NCBI GenBank assembly: GCA_023446155.1
Contig: JAEXIT010000004.1
Location: 310,001-374,000 of the forward strand
Length of the DNA stretch: 64,000 bases
Reading direction: 5' to 3'
Source: Bacteroidota bacterium
GTDB lineage: Bacteria > Bacteroidota > Bacteroidia > Flavobacteriales > Flavobacteriaceae
Part shown: piece by piece, positions 16,449 to 25,060 of the stretch
Layout: each line of letters begins with the position of its first letter
Position numbering within the stretch: the first letter of the stretch is position 1
Translations under genes and position numbers: made by a program
The notes under the pieces: model-generated
What the model saw: only the letters and a program-made list of their open reading frames with translations
Database searches by the model: none
Told to the model about the DNA's origin: nothing

Positions 16449-16849
16449 TGACCTCGAAAGTAACTTATCTGGGCGATTTAAGAACATCGTCCATACACGT
16501 ACAATCCGGAAGTGAAATTATTTCCGATGCTCCGGTAGATAACAACGGAAAAGGAGAAGCATTCTCACCAACCGATACGGTAGCTAATGCTTTGGCTAGT
16601 TGTATGTTTACCGTTATGGGAATTAAAGCCAATACAATGGATGTGGATTTTTCCGGATCGACGGCCGAAGTGACTAAAATCATGCAGGCCGAACCGCGTA
16701 AAATTGCCGAAATTCAGGTGATTTTCCATATGGATATCCAAGCCGATGCTAAGACCAGAACAATTCTGGAGCGAACCGCATTAACCTGTCCGGTGTATTT
16801 GAGTTTAAATCCGGATATCAAAAAAGTAATAACCTTTAACTGGAAATAA
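16448..16849 (+). CDS. OsmC/Ohr-family peroxide-reducing protein
   Basis: This 133-residue protein has the two reactive cysteines of the OsmC family, C52 (ALASCMFTVMG) and C114 (LTCPVYLSL), at the usual spacing. Such proteins reduce organic hydroperoxides with thiol partners. Its ATG shares one base with the stop of the LysM gene, and its own TAA overlaps the ATG of the DUF805 gene. It is therefore part of a tightly coupled run LysM-OsmC-DUF805-DUF3820. Length is normal and there is no leader, so it is cytoplasmic. Confidence 0.85.
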   Translation: MTSKVTYLGDLRTSSIHVQSGSEIISDAPVDNNGKGEAFSPTDTVANALASCMFTVMGIKANTMDVDFSGSTAEVTKIMQAEPRKIAEIQVIFHMDIQADAKTRTILERTALTCPVYLSLNPDIKKVITFNWK

Positions 16850-17289
16850 TGATTAAAAAGGAACAGGATTACAACATGTTAGACTGGTGGAAAAAAGTAA
16901 TGATCGATAATTATGCTACCTTTTCCGGTCGTGCCAGACGTTCTGAATATTGGTATTTTATGCTGTTTCACATTATCATTATGTTTGGTTTATGGATGGG
17001 ATTCTTTGTGGTACTTGGCATGGAATCTGAAATAATGAGTGGACTGGTAGCTGTTTTACTGTTACTGTATATTGCAGGATCCATTCTTCCATCGTTGGCC
17101 GTTACGGCACGAAGACTACATGATGTGAATAAAAGCGGATGGATGTATCTGGTTTGTCTGATTCCGTTTGGATCGTTAGTGCTATTATACTATATGGTGT
17201 TGGACGGTGATCGGGGTAGAAACGATTATGGGGAAGATCCGAAAATGCCGGTTGGAAGAAGTTCGATTTCCCAAATAGGAATGGAATAA
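16849..17289 (+). CDS. DUF805 membrane protein
   Basis: This 146-residue protein has the DUF805 opening motif FSGRARRSEYWYFMLFHI (near 26-43), about four hydrophobic segments and the second conserved block VTARRLHDVNKSGW near 84-97. It is an inner-membrane protein of unknown function. Start codon and preceding stop overlap by one base. Residue 10 is an alternative methionine that would give a shorter N-terminus without changing the domain. Confidence 0.85.
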   Translation: MIKKEQDYNMLDWWKKVMIDNYATFSGRARRSEYWYFMLFHIIIMFGLWMGFFVVLGMESEIMSGLVAVLLLLYIAGSILPSLAVTARRLHDVNKSGWMYLVCLIPFGSLVLLYYMVLDGDRGRNDYGEDPKMPVGRSSISQIGME

Positions 17290-17525
17290 TGGTTCCGGAT
17301 AAACAAAAAGAATTACTGATAAAATTAGCACATACAAAAATGCCCTTTGGAAAATACGAAGGGCGTTTTCTTATTGACCTGCCCGAATATTATGTCGTAT
17401 GGTACCACAATAAAGGTTTTCCAAAAGGACAATTGGGCGAACAACTACAGTTGGTATACGAATTAAAGCTTAACGGACTGGAAGAATTGGTGCGGAATAT
17501 AAAAAGGAATTTCCCTAAACCGTAA
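17289..17525 (+). CDS. DUF3820 family protein
   Basis: This 78-residue cytoplasmic protein carries the DUF3820 pattern MPFGKYEGRFLIDLPEYYV near residues 18-36 and a short helical C-terminus. Some annotation pipelines call the family a quorum-sensing-regulated virulence factor, but nothing here supports such a role. The start overlaps the stop of the DUF805 gene by one base, so translation is coupled. It is the last member of the LysM-to-DUF3820 run; pyrG follows after a 100-bp gap that carries its own promoter element. Confidence 0.8.
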   Translation: MVPDKQKELLIKLAHTKMPFGKYEGRFLIDLPEYYVVWYHNKGFPKGQLGEQLQLVYELKLNGLEELVRNIKRNFPKP

Positions 17526-17582
17526 CCGATTTATTAACGAATAATTGTCAAGATACCGTTATTAATTCTCAATTTATAATTG

Positions 17583-17590
17583 TACTTTTG
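17583..17590 (+). promoter_or_regulatory. Putative -7 element (TACTTTTG) of pyrG
   Basis: TACTTTTG matches TAnnTTTG and lies 37 bp before the pyrG ATG at 17628. No clear -33 TTG is present at the expected distance. Confidence 0.45.
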
Positions 17591-17627
17591 CCAAGTTTTT
17601 TACACAACTACAACAAACAACAACACA

Positions 17628-19244
17628 ATGAATCAGACAAAATATATTTTTGTTACAGGAGGTGTGACTTCTTCCTTAGGAAAAGGAATTATAGCAGCTT
17701 CTTTAGCTAAATTATTACAGGCAAGAGGTTACCGAACGACGATCCAGAAATTCGATCCCTATATTAATGTGGATCCGGGGACATTAAATCCCTACGAACA
17801 TGGCGAGTGTTATGTAACAGATGATGGAGCAGAAACAGACCTGGATTTAGGACATTACGAACGTTTTCTAAATGTACCGACATCGCAGGCCAATAACGTG
17901 ACTACCGGTAGAGTATATCTTTCGGTAATCGAAAAAGAACGTCGTGGTGAATTTTTAGGAAAAACGGTACAGGTTGTGCCGCATATCACGAACGAAATTA
18001 AAGAACGCATGCAATTGCTGGGGAAATCCGGCGATTATGATATCGTAATCACAGAAATCGGTGGTACCGTAGGGGATATCGAATCCTTACCGTATATCGA
18101 ATCGGTTCGTCAGTTATTATGGGAATTGGGTGATGACAACGGAATTGTAATTCACCTGACCTTGGTGCCGTATCTGGCTGCTGCAGGGGAATTAAAAACA
18201 AAACCAACGCAACACTCGGTGAAAACCCTGATGGAAAGCGGAATCAAAGCTGATATCCTGGTTTGTAGAACCGAACATGAAATATCGTCCGATCTACGTC
18301 AGAAACTGGCCTTATTCTGTAACGTTAAAAAAGAAGCCGTGATCCAATCGATCGATGCTTCTACGATTTATGACGTACCGAATTTAATGCTGGAAGAAGG
18401 TTTGGATCGCGTAGCGTTGAAAAAACTGGACTTACCGGAAAAAAACACCCCGGATTTGTCACAATGGAATGAGTTCTTACACAAACTGAAAAACCCGAAA
18501 CACACCGTTAACATCGGTTTGGTAGGGAAATATGTAGAATTGCAGGATTCGTATAAATCGATCTTGGAAGCCTTTATTCACGCAGGTGCGGCCAATGAAA
18601 CAAAAGTGAACGTGATCAGCATTCACTCGGAACATTTGGACGAAAGAACGGTAGCCGACAAACTAAAAGGACTGGATGGTATTTTAGTAGCACCGGGATT
18701 TGGTGGACGAGGAATCGAAGGAAAAATTGAAACCGTACGTTATGCCCGTGAAAACAATATTCCGTTTTTTGGAATCTGTTTGGGAATGCAAATGGCGGTG
18801 ATCGAATATTCCAGAAATGTACTGGGATATGCCGATGCTAACTCGACCGAAATGAATGAAAGCACAGCCTATCCGGTGATCAGTATCATGGAAGAGCAAA
18901 AAAATATTACCGATAAAGGAGGAACCATGCGTTTGGGTGCCTGGAAGTGTACCTTAAAAGAGGATACATTAGCGCACTCCATTTATGGGAAAACCAATAT
19001 TTTGGAACGCCACCGTCACCGTTACGAATTTAACGGCGATTACAGGGAGGTTCTGGAAAATGCAGGATTAAAAGCATCGGGAATCAACCCGGATACCGGA
19101 CTGGTTGAGATTATCGAACTGGAAAATCATCCGTTCTTTATCGGAGTTCAGTACCATCCGGAATATAAGAGTACTGTTGCGAATCCGCATCCGTTATTCG
19201 TACATTTTGTACAGGCGGCGGTTAAGAATAAAGTTTGTTGCTAA
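17628..19244 (+). CDS. pyrG: CTP synthase
   Basis: The 538-residue protein aminates UTP to CTP with glutamine and ATP. The amidoligase domain starts at once with KYIFVTGGVTSSLGKGI (P-loop near 10-20). The C-terminal class I amidotransferase domain has the nucleophile in FGICLGMQMA and the H/E pair in VQYHPEYKS. The start at 17628 (MNQTKYIFVTGG) is chosen because an upstream in-frame ATG would add an unrelated 16-residue tail containing the promoter element. yidC follows after 31 bp. A small hairpin spans the stop codon. Confidence 0.97.
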   Translation: MNQTKYIFVTGGVTSSLGKGIIAASLAKLLQARGYRTTIQKFDPYINVDPGTLNPYEHGECYVTDDGAETDLDLGHYERFLNVPTSQANNVTTGRVYLSVIEKERRGEFLGKTVQVVPHITNEIKERMQLLGKSGDYDIVITEIGGTVGDIESLPYIESVRQLLWELGDDNGIVIHLTLVPYLAAAGELKTKPTQHSVKTLMESGIKADILVCRTEHEISSDLRQKLALFCNVKKEAVIQSIDASTIYDVPNLMLEEGLDRVALKKLDLPEKNTPDLSQWNEFLHKLKNPKHTVNIGLVGKYVELQDSYKSILEAFIHAGAANETKVNVISIHSEHLDERTVADKLKGLDGILVAPGFGGRGIEGKIETVRYARENNIPFFGICLGMQMAVIEYSRNVLGYADANSTEMNESTAYPVISIMEEQKNITDKGGTMRLGAWKCTLKEDTLAHSIYGKTNILERHRHRYEFNGDYREVLENAGLKASGINPDTGLVEIIELENHPFFIGVQYHPEYKSTVANPHPLFVHFVQAAVKNKVCC

Positions 19245-19254
19245 AATAGCAACA
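19236..19254. repeat. Hairpin spanning the pyrG stop codon
   Basis: TGTTGCTA (19236-19243), AAA loop, TAGCAACA (19247-19254): a perfect 8-bp stem that includes the stop codon of pyrG. No T run follows, so read-through into yidC is likely; it could be an mRNA processing or stability hairpin. Confidence 0.5.
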
Positions 19255-19275
19255 CCGTAAATAGTAAACATTAGA

Positions 19276-21171
19276 ATGGAAGAAAAGAAATTAGACGTAA
19301 AATCTATCGTAGGATTTGTTTTGATTGCCGGATTGATGATCTGGATGATGTTTAACAACATCGAGAAAGAGAAAGAATCCATGGCTGCTGACGCTGAAAA
19401 AGCGAAAACCGAAAAAGTGGAAAAAGCCCGCGAAGCTGCGGTTAGCAAAGTAATAGCAGATACCACTAAAACCGATTCCCTTCGTGTAAAAGCGTTACAG
19501 GGATCATTAGGTGCTTTTGCCTATAGCGCGTCGTTACCGTCGGCTAAAGAAAACGTTACGGAAGTATCCAATGGCGTTTTAACGTTAAAAATAGCGAACA
19601 AAGGTGGTTATATCACCGAAGCTACTGTTGATGGTTTTGAGCAATTCAGCAAAGATTCTAAAAAACAGGTGGCTTTAATTAAAGAAAATAATGCCAACCT
19701 GAATTTACAAATCCATACGCAGGACAATCGTATTTTAAATACGAAAGACTTGTATTTCGAACCAACCGTTACTAAAGAAGGAGGAAACGATGTCGTGACC
19801 ATGCGTTTAAAAGCAGGTGCGAATCAATTCCTGGAATACCGTTATGTATTAAAACCAAAAGAATACATGATGGATTTCGCCATCCGTTCGCAAGGATTGA
19901 GTTCCGTTGTAAATACGGCGAAACCATTGGATATGGAATGGCAGTTAAAATCGTTCCGTAACGAGAAAAGTGTAAGCTACGAAAACCGTTATACCGATTT
20001 GGTTTACGAATACGAAAACGGAAAAGACAACTCGCTAAGTGCGACGAGTAAACTGGACGAAAAATCAGCGGAAGCGGTAACCTATGTGGCGTTTAAACAA
20101 CACTTCTTTACGTCAATTTTATTAACGGATACTCCGTTTAAAACAGCTCAGTTAAAATCGGAAAACCTGGTTCACGACGAAAAAATCGACACGGTTTATA
20201 CCAAGAACTTTGTAGCAAAATTACCGTTGGAATTTAAAAATGGCGAATTAAACTATAATATGAACTGGTATTATGGTCCATCGGATTATAATATTTTAAA
20301 TTCATACAACAAGAATTTAGACGAAGTAATGCCTTTGGGATGGGGAATTTTCGGTTGGATCAACCGTTATGTATTTATTCCGGTTTACAACGTGTTAAGT
20401 GATTACATTCCACATGGAATTGCGATTATTATCTTTACAATTTTAGTGCGTTTGGTGATGTCGCCGGTAACGTATAAATCGTACCTGTCGCAGGCAAAAA
20501 TGAAAGTATTGCGTCCGGAGATTGCCGAATTAAACGAAAAATACGGTAAAGATCCGATGAAGAAACAACAGGAAACCATGAAACTGTACAACAAAGCAGG
20601 CGTAAACCCAATGGCGGGTTGTTTGCCCGCGCTGATGCAGATTCCGGTCTTCTACGCCCTCTTCCAGTTCTTCCCGTCTTATTTTGACTTAAGACAGAAG
20701 AGTTTCCTTTGGGCAGATGATTTATCGTCATACGATTCGGTATTACATTTACCATTCTATATTCCTTTCTACGGAAACCACGTGAGTTTATTCCCGATTC
20801 TGGCTTCTGTTGCGATTTTTTTCTATATGAAAATGACAACTGGCGATCAGGCAATGAGTACACCTCCGCAAGAAGGGATGCCGGATATGAGCAAAATCAT
20901 GAAAATCATGATCTATGTTTCGCCAATTATGATGTTGTTCTTCTTTAATAACTATGCTTCCGGGTTGAGTTTGTACTATTTTATTTCAAACACAATCACC
21001 ATTGGTATTATGTTAGTTATCAAGAATTATATTGTTAACGAAGAGAAGATCCATGCTCAGATTCAGGAAAATAAGGCGAAGCCTAAGAAACAGAGTAAGT
21101 TTCAACGAAAGATGCAAGAAATGATGGAGCAGGCCGAGGCACAAAAAAATGCCAAGGATAACAAAAAATAA
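19276..21171 (+). CDS. yidC: Membrane protein insertase
   Basis: This 631-residue protein has an N-terminal signal-anchor (IVGFVLIAGLMIWMMF near 11-26), a large periplasmic domain (about 60-350) as in Gram-negative YidC, and a C-terminal bundle of five helices. The conserved groove arginine is in FTILVRLVMSPVTYKS, followed by the coiled cytoplasmic loop KMKVLRPEIAELNEKYG and the NPMAGCLPALMQIPVF helix. A lysine/glutamine-rich cytoplasmic tail ends the protein. It inserts and folds inner-membrane proteins with or without SecYEG. A strong terminator follows immediately. Confidence 0.96.
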   Translation: MEEKKLDVKSIVGFVLIAGLMIWMMFNNIEKEKESMAADAEKAKTEKVEKAREAAVSKVIADTTKTDSLRVKALQGSLGAFAYSASLPSAKENVTEVSNGVLTLKIANKGGYITEATVDGFEQFSKDSKKQVALIKENNANLNLQIHTQDNRILNTKDLYFEPTVTKEGGNDVVTMRLKAGANQFLEYRYVLKPKEYMMDFAIRSQGLSSVVNTAKPLDMEWQLKSFRNEKSVSYENRYTDLVYEYENGKDNSLSATSKLDEKSAEAVTYVAFKQHFFTSILLTDTPFKTAQLKSENLVHDEKIDTVYTKNFVAKLPLEFKNGELNYNMNWYYGPSDYNILNSYNKNLDEVMPLGWGIFGWINRYVFIPVYNVLSDYIPHGIAIIIFTILVRLVMSPVTYKSYLSQAKMKVLRPEIAELNEKYGKDPMKKQQETMKLYNKAGVNPMAGCLPALMQIPVFYALFQFFPSYFDLRQKSFLWADDLSSYDSVLHLPFYIPFYGNHVSLFPILASVAIFFYMKMTTGDQAMSTPPQEGMPDMSKIMKIMIYVSPIMMLFFFNNYASGLSLYYFISNTITIGIMLVIKNYIVNEEKIHAQIQENKAKPKKQSKFQRKMQEMMEQAEAQKNAKDNKK

Positions 21172-21201
21172 AAAAAAGCATCCATCACGGATGCTTTTTT
21201 T
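21172..21201 (+). terminator. Rho-independent terminator after yidC
   Basis: AAAAAAGCATCC and GGATGCTTTTTT pair around an ATCAC loop, directly after the yidC stop codon, with a seven-T tract. Confidence 0.9.
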
Positions 21202-21287
21202 GTACAATCTTTTGATAAATTAGCAAATCGACATTTATAAAATTATTTTCAGAATTATACGTTTTAATTCTGAATAAGCCCGATACT

Positions 21288-22034
21288 ATGAAAACAACGT
21301 TTTTAGCTTTATGCTCTTTGTTCTGTGCTGTTGCTTTTGCGCAGGAAACCAATAAAACCGACGATAAAGGTCAACGTCACGGATTGTGGAAAGGTGTTTA
21401 TGAAGATACCAAATACCCACGCTATGAAGGAACGTTTGATCATGGTAAAGAAACGGGTATTTTTAAATATTTCGACAATACCAAAGCCGGACCGGTTATT
21501 GGAACACGCGACTTTTCGGCGAATGATGGTTCGAATTACAGTATTTTCTTCGATCAGAAAGGCAATAAAGTAAGCGAAGGGAAGATCGTGAACAAAGAAC
21601 ACGAAGGGGAATGGAAAATTTACCACAAAGGTGGAAAACCGGTGATGACACTGGAAAATTATAAAAATGGAAAATTAGACGGAACGCGTAAGACGTATTA
21701 TCCAACCGGTGCGATTGCAGAAGAAGTGACCTATGTAAACGGTGTAAAACAAGGAATCTATAAAAAGTATTCCGATAAAGGAGTGGTGATTGAAGAGACG
21801 GGTTATGTTAATGATCAGTTCGACGGACCGTCCATTTATCGCAATGCAGCCAACGAAGTAACGGTACGCGGTCAGTTTAAAAACGGTAAAAAATCGGGAA
21901 TCTGGAAATTCTACGAAAAAAACAAACTGGTTAAGGAAGTCAATGCAAAAAAGGTAAACGACATGACGTTTAAAATCGTTACCGATTCGGACGGAAAGAA
22001 GAAACCAACCGAATTAAAAAGCAAAACGAATTAA
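21288..22034 (+). CDS. Exported MORN-repeat (YwqK-type) protein
   Basis: This 248-residue protein has a Sec leader (to about VAFAQ, residue 19) and then serial MORN-like units such as GQRHGLWKGVYEDTKYPRYEG, YKNGKLDGTRKTYYPTGAI and VNGVKQGIYKKYSDKG, each around 22-25 residues with a G-x-W/Y pattern. Automated pipelines name this family toxin-antitoxin system YwqK antitoxin; the exported location and lack of a toxin partner speak against that role. Function is unknown, probably a surface or periplasmic binding protein. It stands alone between yidC and mnmA. Confidence 0.8.
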   Translation: MKTTFLALCSLFCAVAFAQETNKTDDKGQRHGLWKGVYEDTKYPRYEGTFDHGKETGIFKYFDNTKAGPVIGTRDFSANDGSNYSIFFDQKGNKVSEGKIVNKEHEGEWKIYHKGGKPVMTLENYKNGKLDGTRKTYYPTGAIAEEVTYVNGVKQGIYKKYSDKGVVIEETGYVNDQFDGPSIYRNAANEVTVRGQFKNGKKSGIWKFYEKNKLVKEVNAKKVNDMTFKIVTDSDGKKKPTELKSKTN

Positions 22035-22039
22035 TGTCG

Positions 22040-22047
22040 TACTTTTG
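22040..22047 (+). promoter_or_regulatory. Putative -7 element (TACTTTTG) of mnmA
   Basis: TACTTTTG followed by CAC is the usual Bacteroidota -7 pattern; it lies 45 bp before the mnmA ATG. The -33 element is not clear. Confidence 0.45.
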
Positions 22048-22092
22048 CACAAAAAATAACTGAAAATCAATATATAACAGCGAAATATAAAA

Positions 22093-23280
22093 ATGAAACG
22101 AGTAGTCGTAGGACTTTCCGGTGGTGTGGATTCGAGTGTAGCAGCCTATCTTTTACAAGAACAAGGCTATGAAGTGATTGGCCTTTTTATGAAAAACTGG
22201 CACGACGATTCGGTAACCATATCGAACGAATGCCCATGGTTGGAAGACAGTAATGACGCGCTTTTGGTCGCCGAAAAATTAGGAATTCCGTTTCAGACCG
22301 TCGATCTGAGCGAACAATATAAAGAACGTATTGTTGACTATATGTTTAACGAATACGAAAAGGGACGAACCCCAAATCCGGATGTACTTTGCAACCGCGA
22401 AATCAAGTTTGATGTTTTTATGAAAATTGCCTTAAGCCTGGGTGCCGATTATGTGGCTACCGGGCATTATTGCCGTAAAGGAATCCTTGAAAAAGACGGA
22501 GAAGAAGTATACCAGCTGTTGGCAGGTGTCGACGGAAATAAGGACCAGTCGTATTTCTTATGTCAGTTGTCACAGGAACAATTGGCGAAATCGCTATTTC
22601 CGATCGGTGAATTGACCAAACCACAGGTACGCGAAATTGCAGCGCGTATGGAATTGGTTACAGCCGAAAAGAAGGATTCACAAGGACTTTGTTTTATCGG
22701 AAAAGTACGCTTACCGGAGTTTTTACAACAGCAATTACAACCCAAAGAAGGCCTGATCTTTGAAGTGGCCGCCGACAGCCCGGTTTACCATCAGGAGCAA
22801 CCGGTATTTGCATCACAGGAAGAAGAGTTGGCTTATTTATCTAAAAACATAGGCTATACGCCCGAAATGGGTAAAGTGGTAGGGAAACATCAGGGTGCCC
22901 ACTATTTTACTATCGGTCAGCGTAAAGGTCTGAATGTAGGAGGAACAAAAGAACCGTTGTTTATCATCGCTACAGATGTTACAACAAATACGATTTATAC
23001 CGGACAGGGAAACAACCATCCGGGTTTGTTTAAAAAAGCCTTGTTTATTCAACAGCCGGAAGTACACTGGATTCGGGAGGATCTGAAGTTAAAAACCGGT
23101 GAAAAAATGGAGGTGATGGCACGTATTCGCTACCGTCAACCCTTGCAAAAAGCAACTTTATTCCAGTTCGAAAACGGAATGTATGTCTTTTTTGACGAGC
23201 CACAATCGGCTATAACGGAAGGACAATTTGTTTCATGGCATGTCGGAGAAGAATTAGTAGGTTCGGGAGTAATTTCTTAA
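22093..23280 (+). CDS. mnmA: tRNA-specific 2-thiouridylase
   Basis: This 395-residue enzyme thiolates U34 of tRNA Lys, Glu and Gln. The N-terminal PP-loop is VGLSGGVDSSVAAYLL (near 6-21). The catalytic cysteine pair is in NPDVLCNREIKF (near 102) and DSQGLCFIGKV (near 202), and the GADYVATGHYCR segment that places the adenylated tRNA is present. The length is slightly over that of the E. coli enzyme. The downstream subtilase gene starts 26 bp after its stop and may share transcription. Confidence 0.96.
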   Translation: MKRVVVGLSGGVDSSVAAYLLQEQGYEVIGLFMKNWHDDSVTISNECPWLEDSNDALLVAEKLGIPFQTVDLSEQYKERIVDYMFNEYEKGRTPNPDVLCNREIKFDVFMKIALSLGADYVATGHYCRKGILEKDGEEVYQLLAGVDGNKDQSYFLCQLSQEQLAKSLFPIGELTKPQVREIAARMELVTAEKKDSQGLCFIGKVRLPEFLQQQLQPKEGLIFEVAADSPVYHQEQPVFASQEEELAYLSKNIGYTPEMGKVVGKHQGAHYFTIGQRKGLNVGGTKEPLFIIATDVTTNTIYTGQGNNHPGLFKKALFIQQPEVHWIREDLKLKTGEKMEVMARIRYRQPLQKATLFQFENGMYVFFDEPQSAITEGQFVSWHVGEELVGSGVIS

Positions 23281-23306
23281 ATTGCGTTTTCAAATCCCCC
23301 GAAAAC

Positions 23307-24917
23307 ATGAGAACGTACTTTACGCTACTTATACTTTTATTATATAATGTATCCTTTTCACAGGAAGACGCATGGGTTTATTTTTCCGATAAACCCAATG
23401 CGCAAACGTTTCTGAATAATCCGTTGTCGATGCTTTCGCAACGCGCTTTAGACCGAAGAACAGCACAGGGAATTGCACTTGATATAAAGGATGCCCCCAT
23501 TTATCAACCCTATATTGATCAGGTAACAGCTACAGCGGGTATCACGGTTATGGCCAAATCCAAATGGATGAACGTGTTGCATGTTCGCGGAACACAACAG
23601 GCTATTAACAGTTTAGCTGCACTGCCTTTTGTGAGTGGTGTTGACTTTGCAAATAAAACGTTGAATGCCGGAAAGACGATACAAAATCCGGTTTCGGGTT
23701 TGTTTCAGAAAGCTTTAAGCGTACAGGTTGATTTCCCGTATGGACAGTCGGCGGCACAGATACAAATGCTGAACGGACATTTACTGCACCAACAGAATTA
23801 TACCGGAAACGGAAAGATTATTGCCGTACTCGATGCCGGTTTCCCCGGAGTAAATACCACCGAACCGTTTGCAAGAATCCGAAATAACAATCAGATTAAA
23901 GGCGGGTATAATTTTGTATCCCGCAGCGCCGATTTTTATACCGGCTACCAACACGGAACTCAGGTATTATCGAATATGGCGGCTTATGTCGAAAACCAAT
24001 TGGTTGGAACCGCACCGGATGCTTCCTATTATTTATTTGTAACGGAAGATTACAATACCGAAAATCCGTTGGAAGAAAGCCTTTGGGTGGAAGCCGCAGA
24101 AATGGCCGATAGCCTGGGCGTGGATGTGATTAATTCGTCTTTGGGATATAGCAGGTTCACCAATACCAGTTATAATTATACTTATCAGGATATGGACGGA
24201 AATACAACTTTTGTAACCAGAGGTGCAAATGTTGCCTTTACCCGGGGAATGATTCTGGTAGTGTCGGCGGGTAATGAAGGCGCTAATTCCTGGCAATATA
24301 TCACGGCTCCGGCTGATTCGCCTAATGCTTTAACGGTGGGTTCGGTAAATGCATCCGAAGTCCGCTCGTCTTTTAGTTCGCAGGGACCCACTTCAGACGG
24401 AAGAATTAAACCCGATGTCATGGCAATGGGAACTGGTTCGGTAGTGACTACCGAAACCGGAGAATTAGGCTTTAATAGCGGAACTTCTTTTTCGTCGCCA
24501 ACCCTTGCCGGATTGGTCGCTTGTTTGTGGCAGGCATTACCTGATAAAACGAATGCGGAGATCGTTCAGCGAATCAAACAATCGGCCGACCGTTATACTA
24601 ATCCAAACGAATTTTATGGCTATGGAATTCCGGATTTTTATTCGGCCATCAACCTGGCTCTGGCTACGGATTCTTTTACACAAAACGGATTTACACTATA
24701 TCCGAATCCTACGGAAGCAAACCTGTCTATTGCCACAAATGGACAACAGGGCGCTGTTTTTGTTTTGTACAACAGTATCGGACAAGAAGTAATCCGTAAA
24801 AACTTAAATGCTATTCCGCAAACTACCGTTTCGATGGAAAATCTGCAATCCGGAATTTATCTGTATTCCATAGTGTCGGGTACCGCGACATTCTCCGGAA
24901 AAATCATTAAAAAGTAA
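23307..24917 (+). CDS. T9SS-exported S8 (subtilisin-like) serine protease, copy 1
   Basis: The start at 23307 (MRTYFTLLILLLYNVSFSQ) gives a clean signal peptide; an in-frame upstream GTG-type extension inside mnmA is rejected. In the 536-residue product the catalytic triad is D176 (IAVLDAGFPGVN), H216 (YQHGTQVLS) and S394 (NSGTSFSSPTLAGL), with the oxyanion asparagine N323 in SAGNEGAN. Residues about 20-140 form a propeptide-like region. The C-terminal ~75 residues (FTLYPNPTEANLSI... GKIIKK) are a type A T9SS sorting domain, so it is secreted or surface-attached. A second copy lies 143 bp downstream. Confidence 0.92.
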   Translation: MRTYFTLLILLLYNVSFSQEDAWVYFSDKPNAQTFLNNPLSMLSQRALDRRTAQGIALDIKDAPIYQPYIDQVTATAGITVMAKSKWMNVLHVRGTQQAINSLAALPFVSGVDFANKTLNAGKTIQNPVSGLFQKALSVQVDFPYGQSAAQIQMLNGHLLHQQNYTGNGKIIAVLDAGFPGVNTTEPFARIRNNNQIKGGYNFVSRSADFYTGYQHGTQVLSNMAAYVENQLVGTAPDASYYLFVTEDYNTENPLEESLWVEAAEMADSLGVDVINSSLGYSRFTNTSYNYTYQDMDGNTTFVTRGANVAFTRGMILVVSAGNEGANSWQYITAPADSPNALTVGSVNASEVRSSFSSQGPTSDGRIKPDVMAMGTGSVVTTETGELGFNSGTSFSSPTLAGLVACLWQALPDKTNAEIVQRIKQSADRYTNPNEFYGYGIPDFYSAINLALATDSFTQNGFTLYPNPTEANLSIATNGQQGAVFVLYNSIGQEVIRKNLNAIPQTTVSMENLQSGIYLYSIVSGTATFSGKIIKK

Positions 24918-25004
24918 TCTAACCCCTCTTTTATGCCGCTTTGCCGGTTATCTAGAAAAGTAGGTTCCAATTGGGACAATTAGCTACAGTAAAGAGAAAA
25001 TAGC

Positions 25005-25025
25005 TTACAATTATTTCAATTGTAA
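25005..25025. repeat. Perfect inverted repeat upstream of S8 protease copy 2
   Basis: TTACAATT (25005-25012) and AATTGTAA (25018-25025) flank ATTTC. It lies 35 bp before the start of the second protease gene, with no T tract, and could be an operator. Confidence 0.45.
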
Positions 25026-25060
25026 ACAGGACGTAGTAAATTTCATTCTTTACAATCGTA

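Noticed and set aside
21288..22034. Toxin-antitoxin antitoxin (YwqK name)
   Set aside because: The protein is exported, consists of MORN-like repeats and has no toxin partner nearby.
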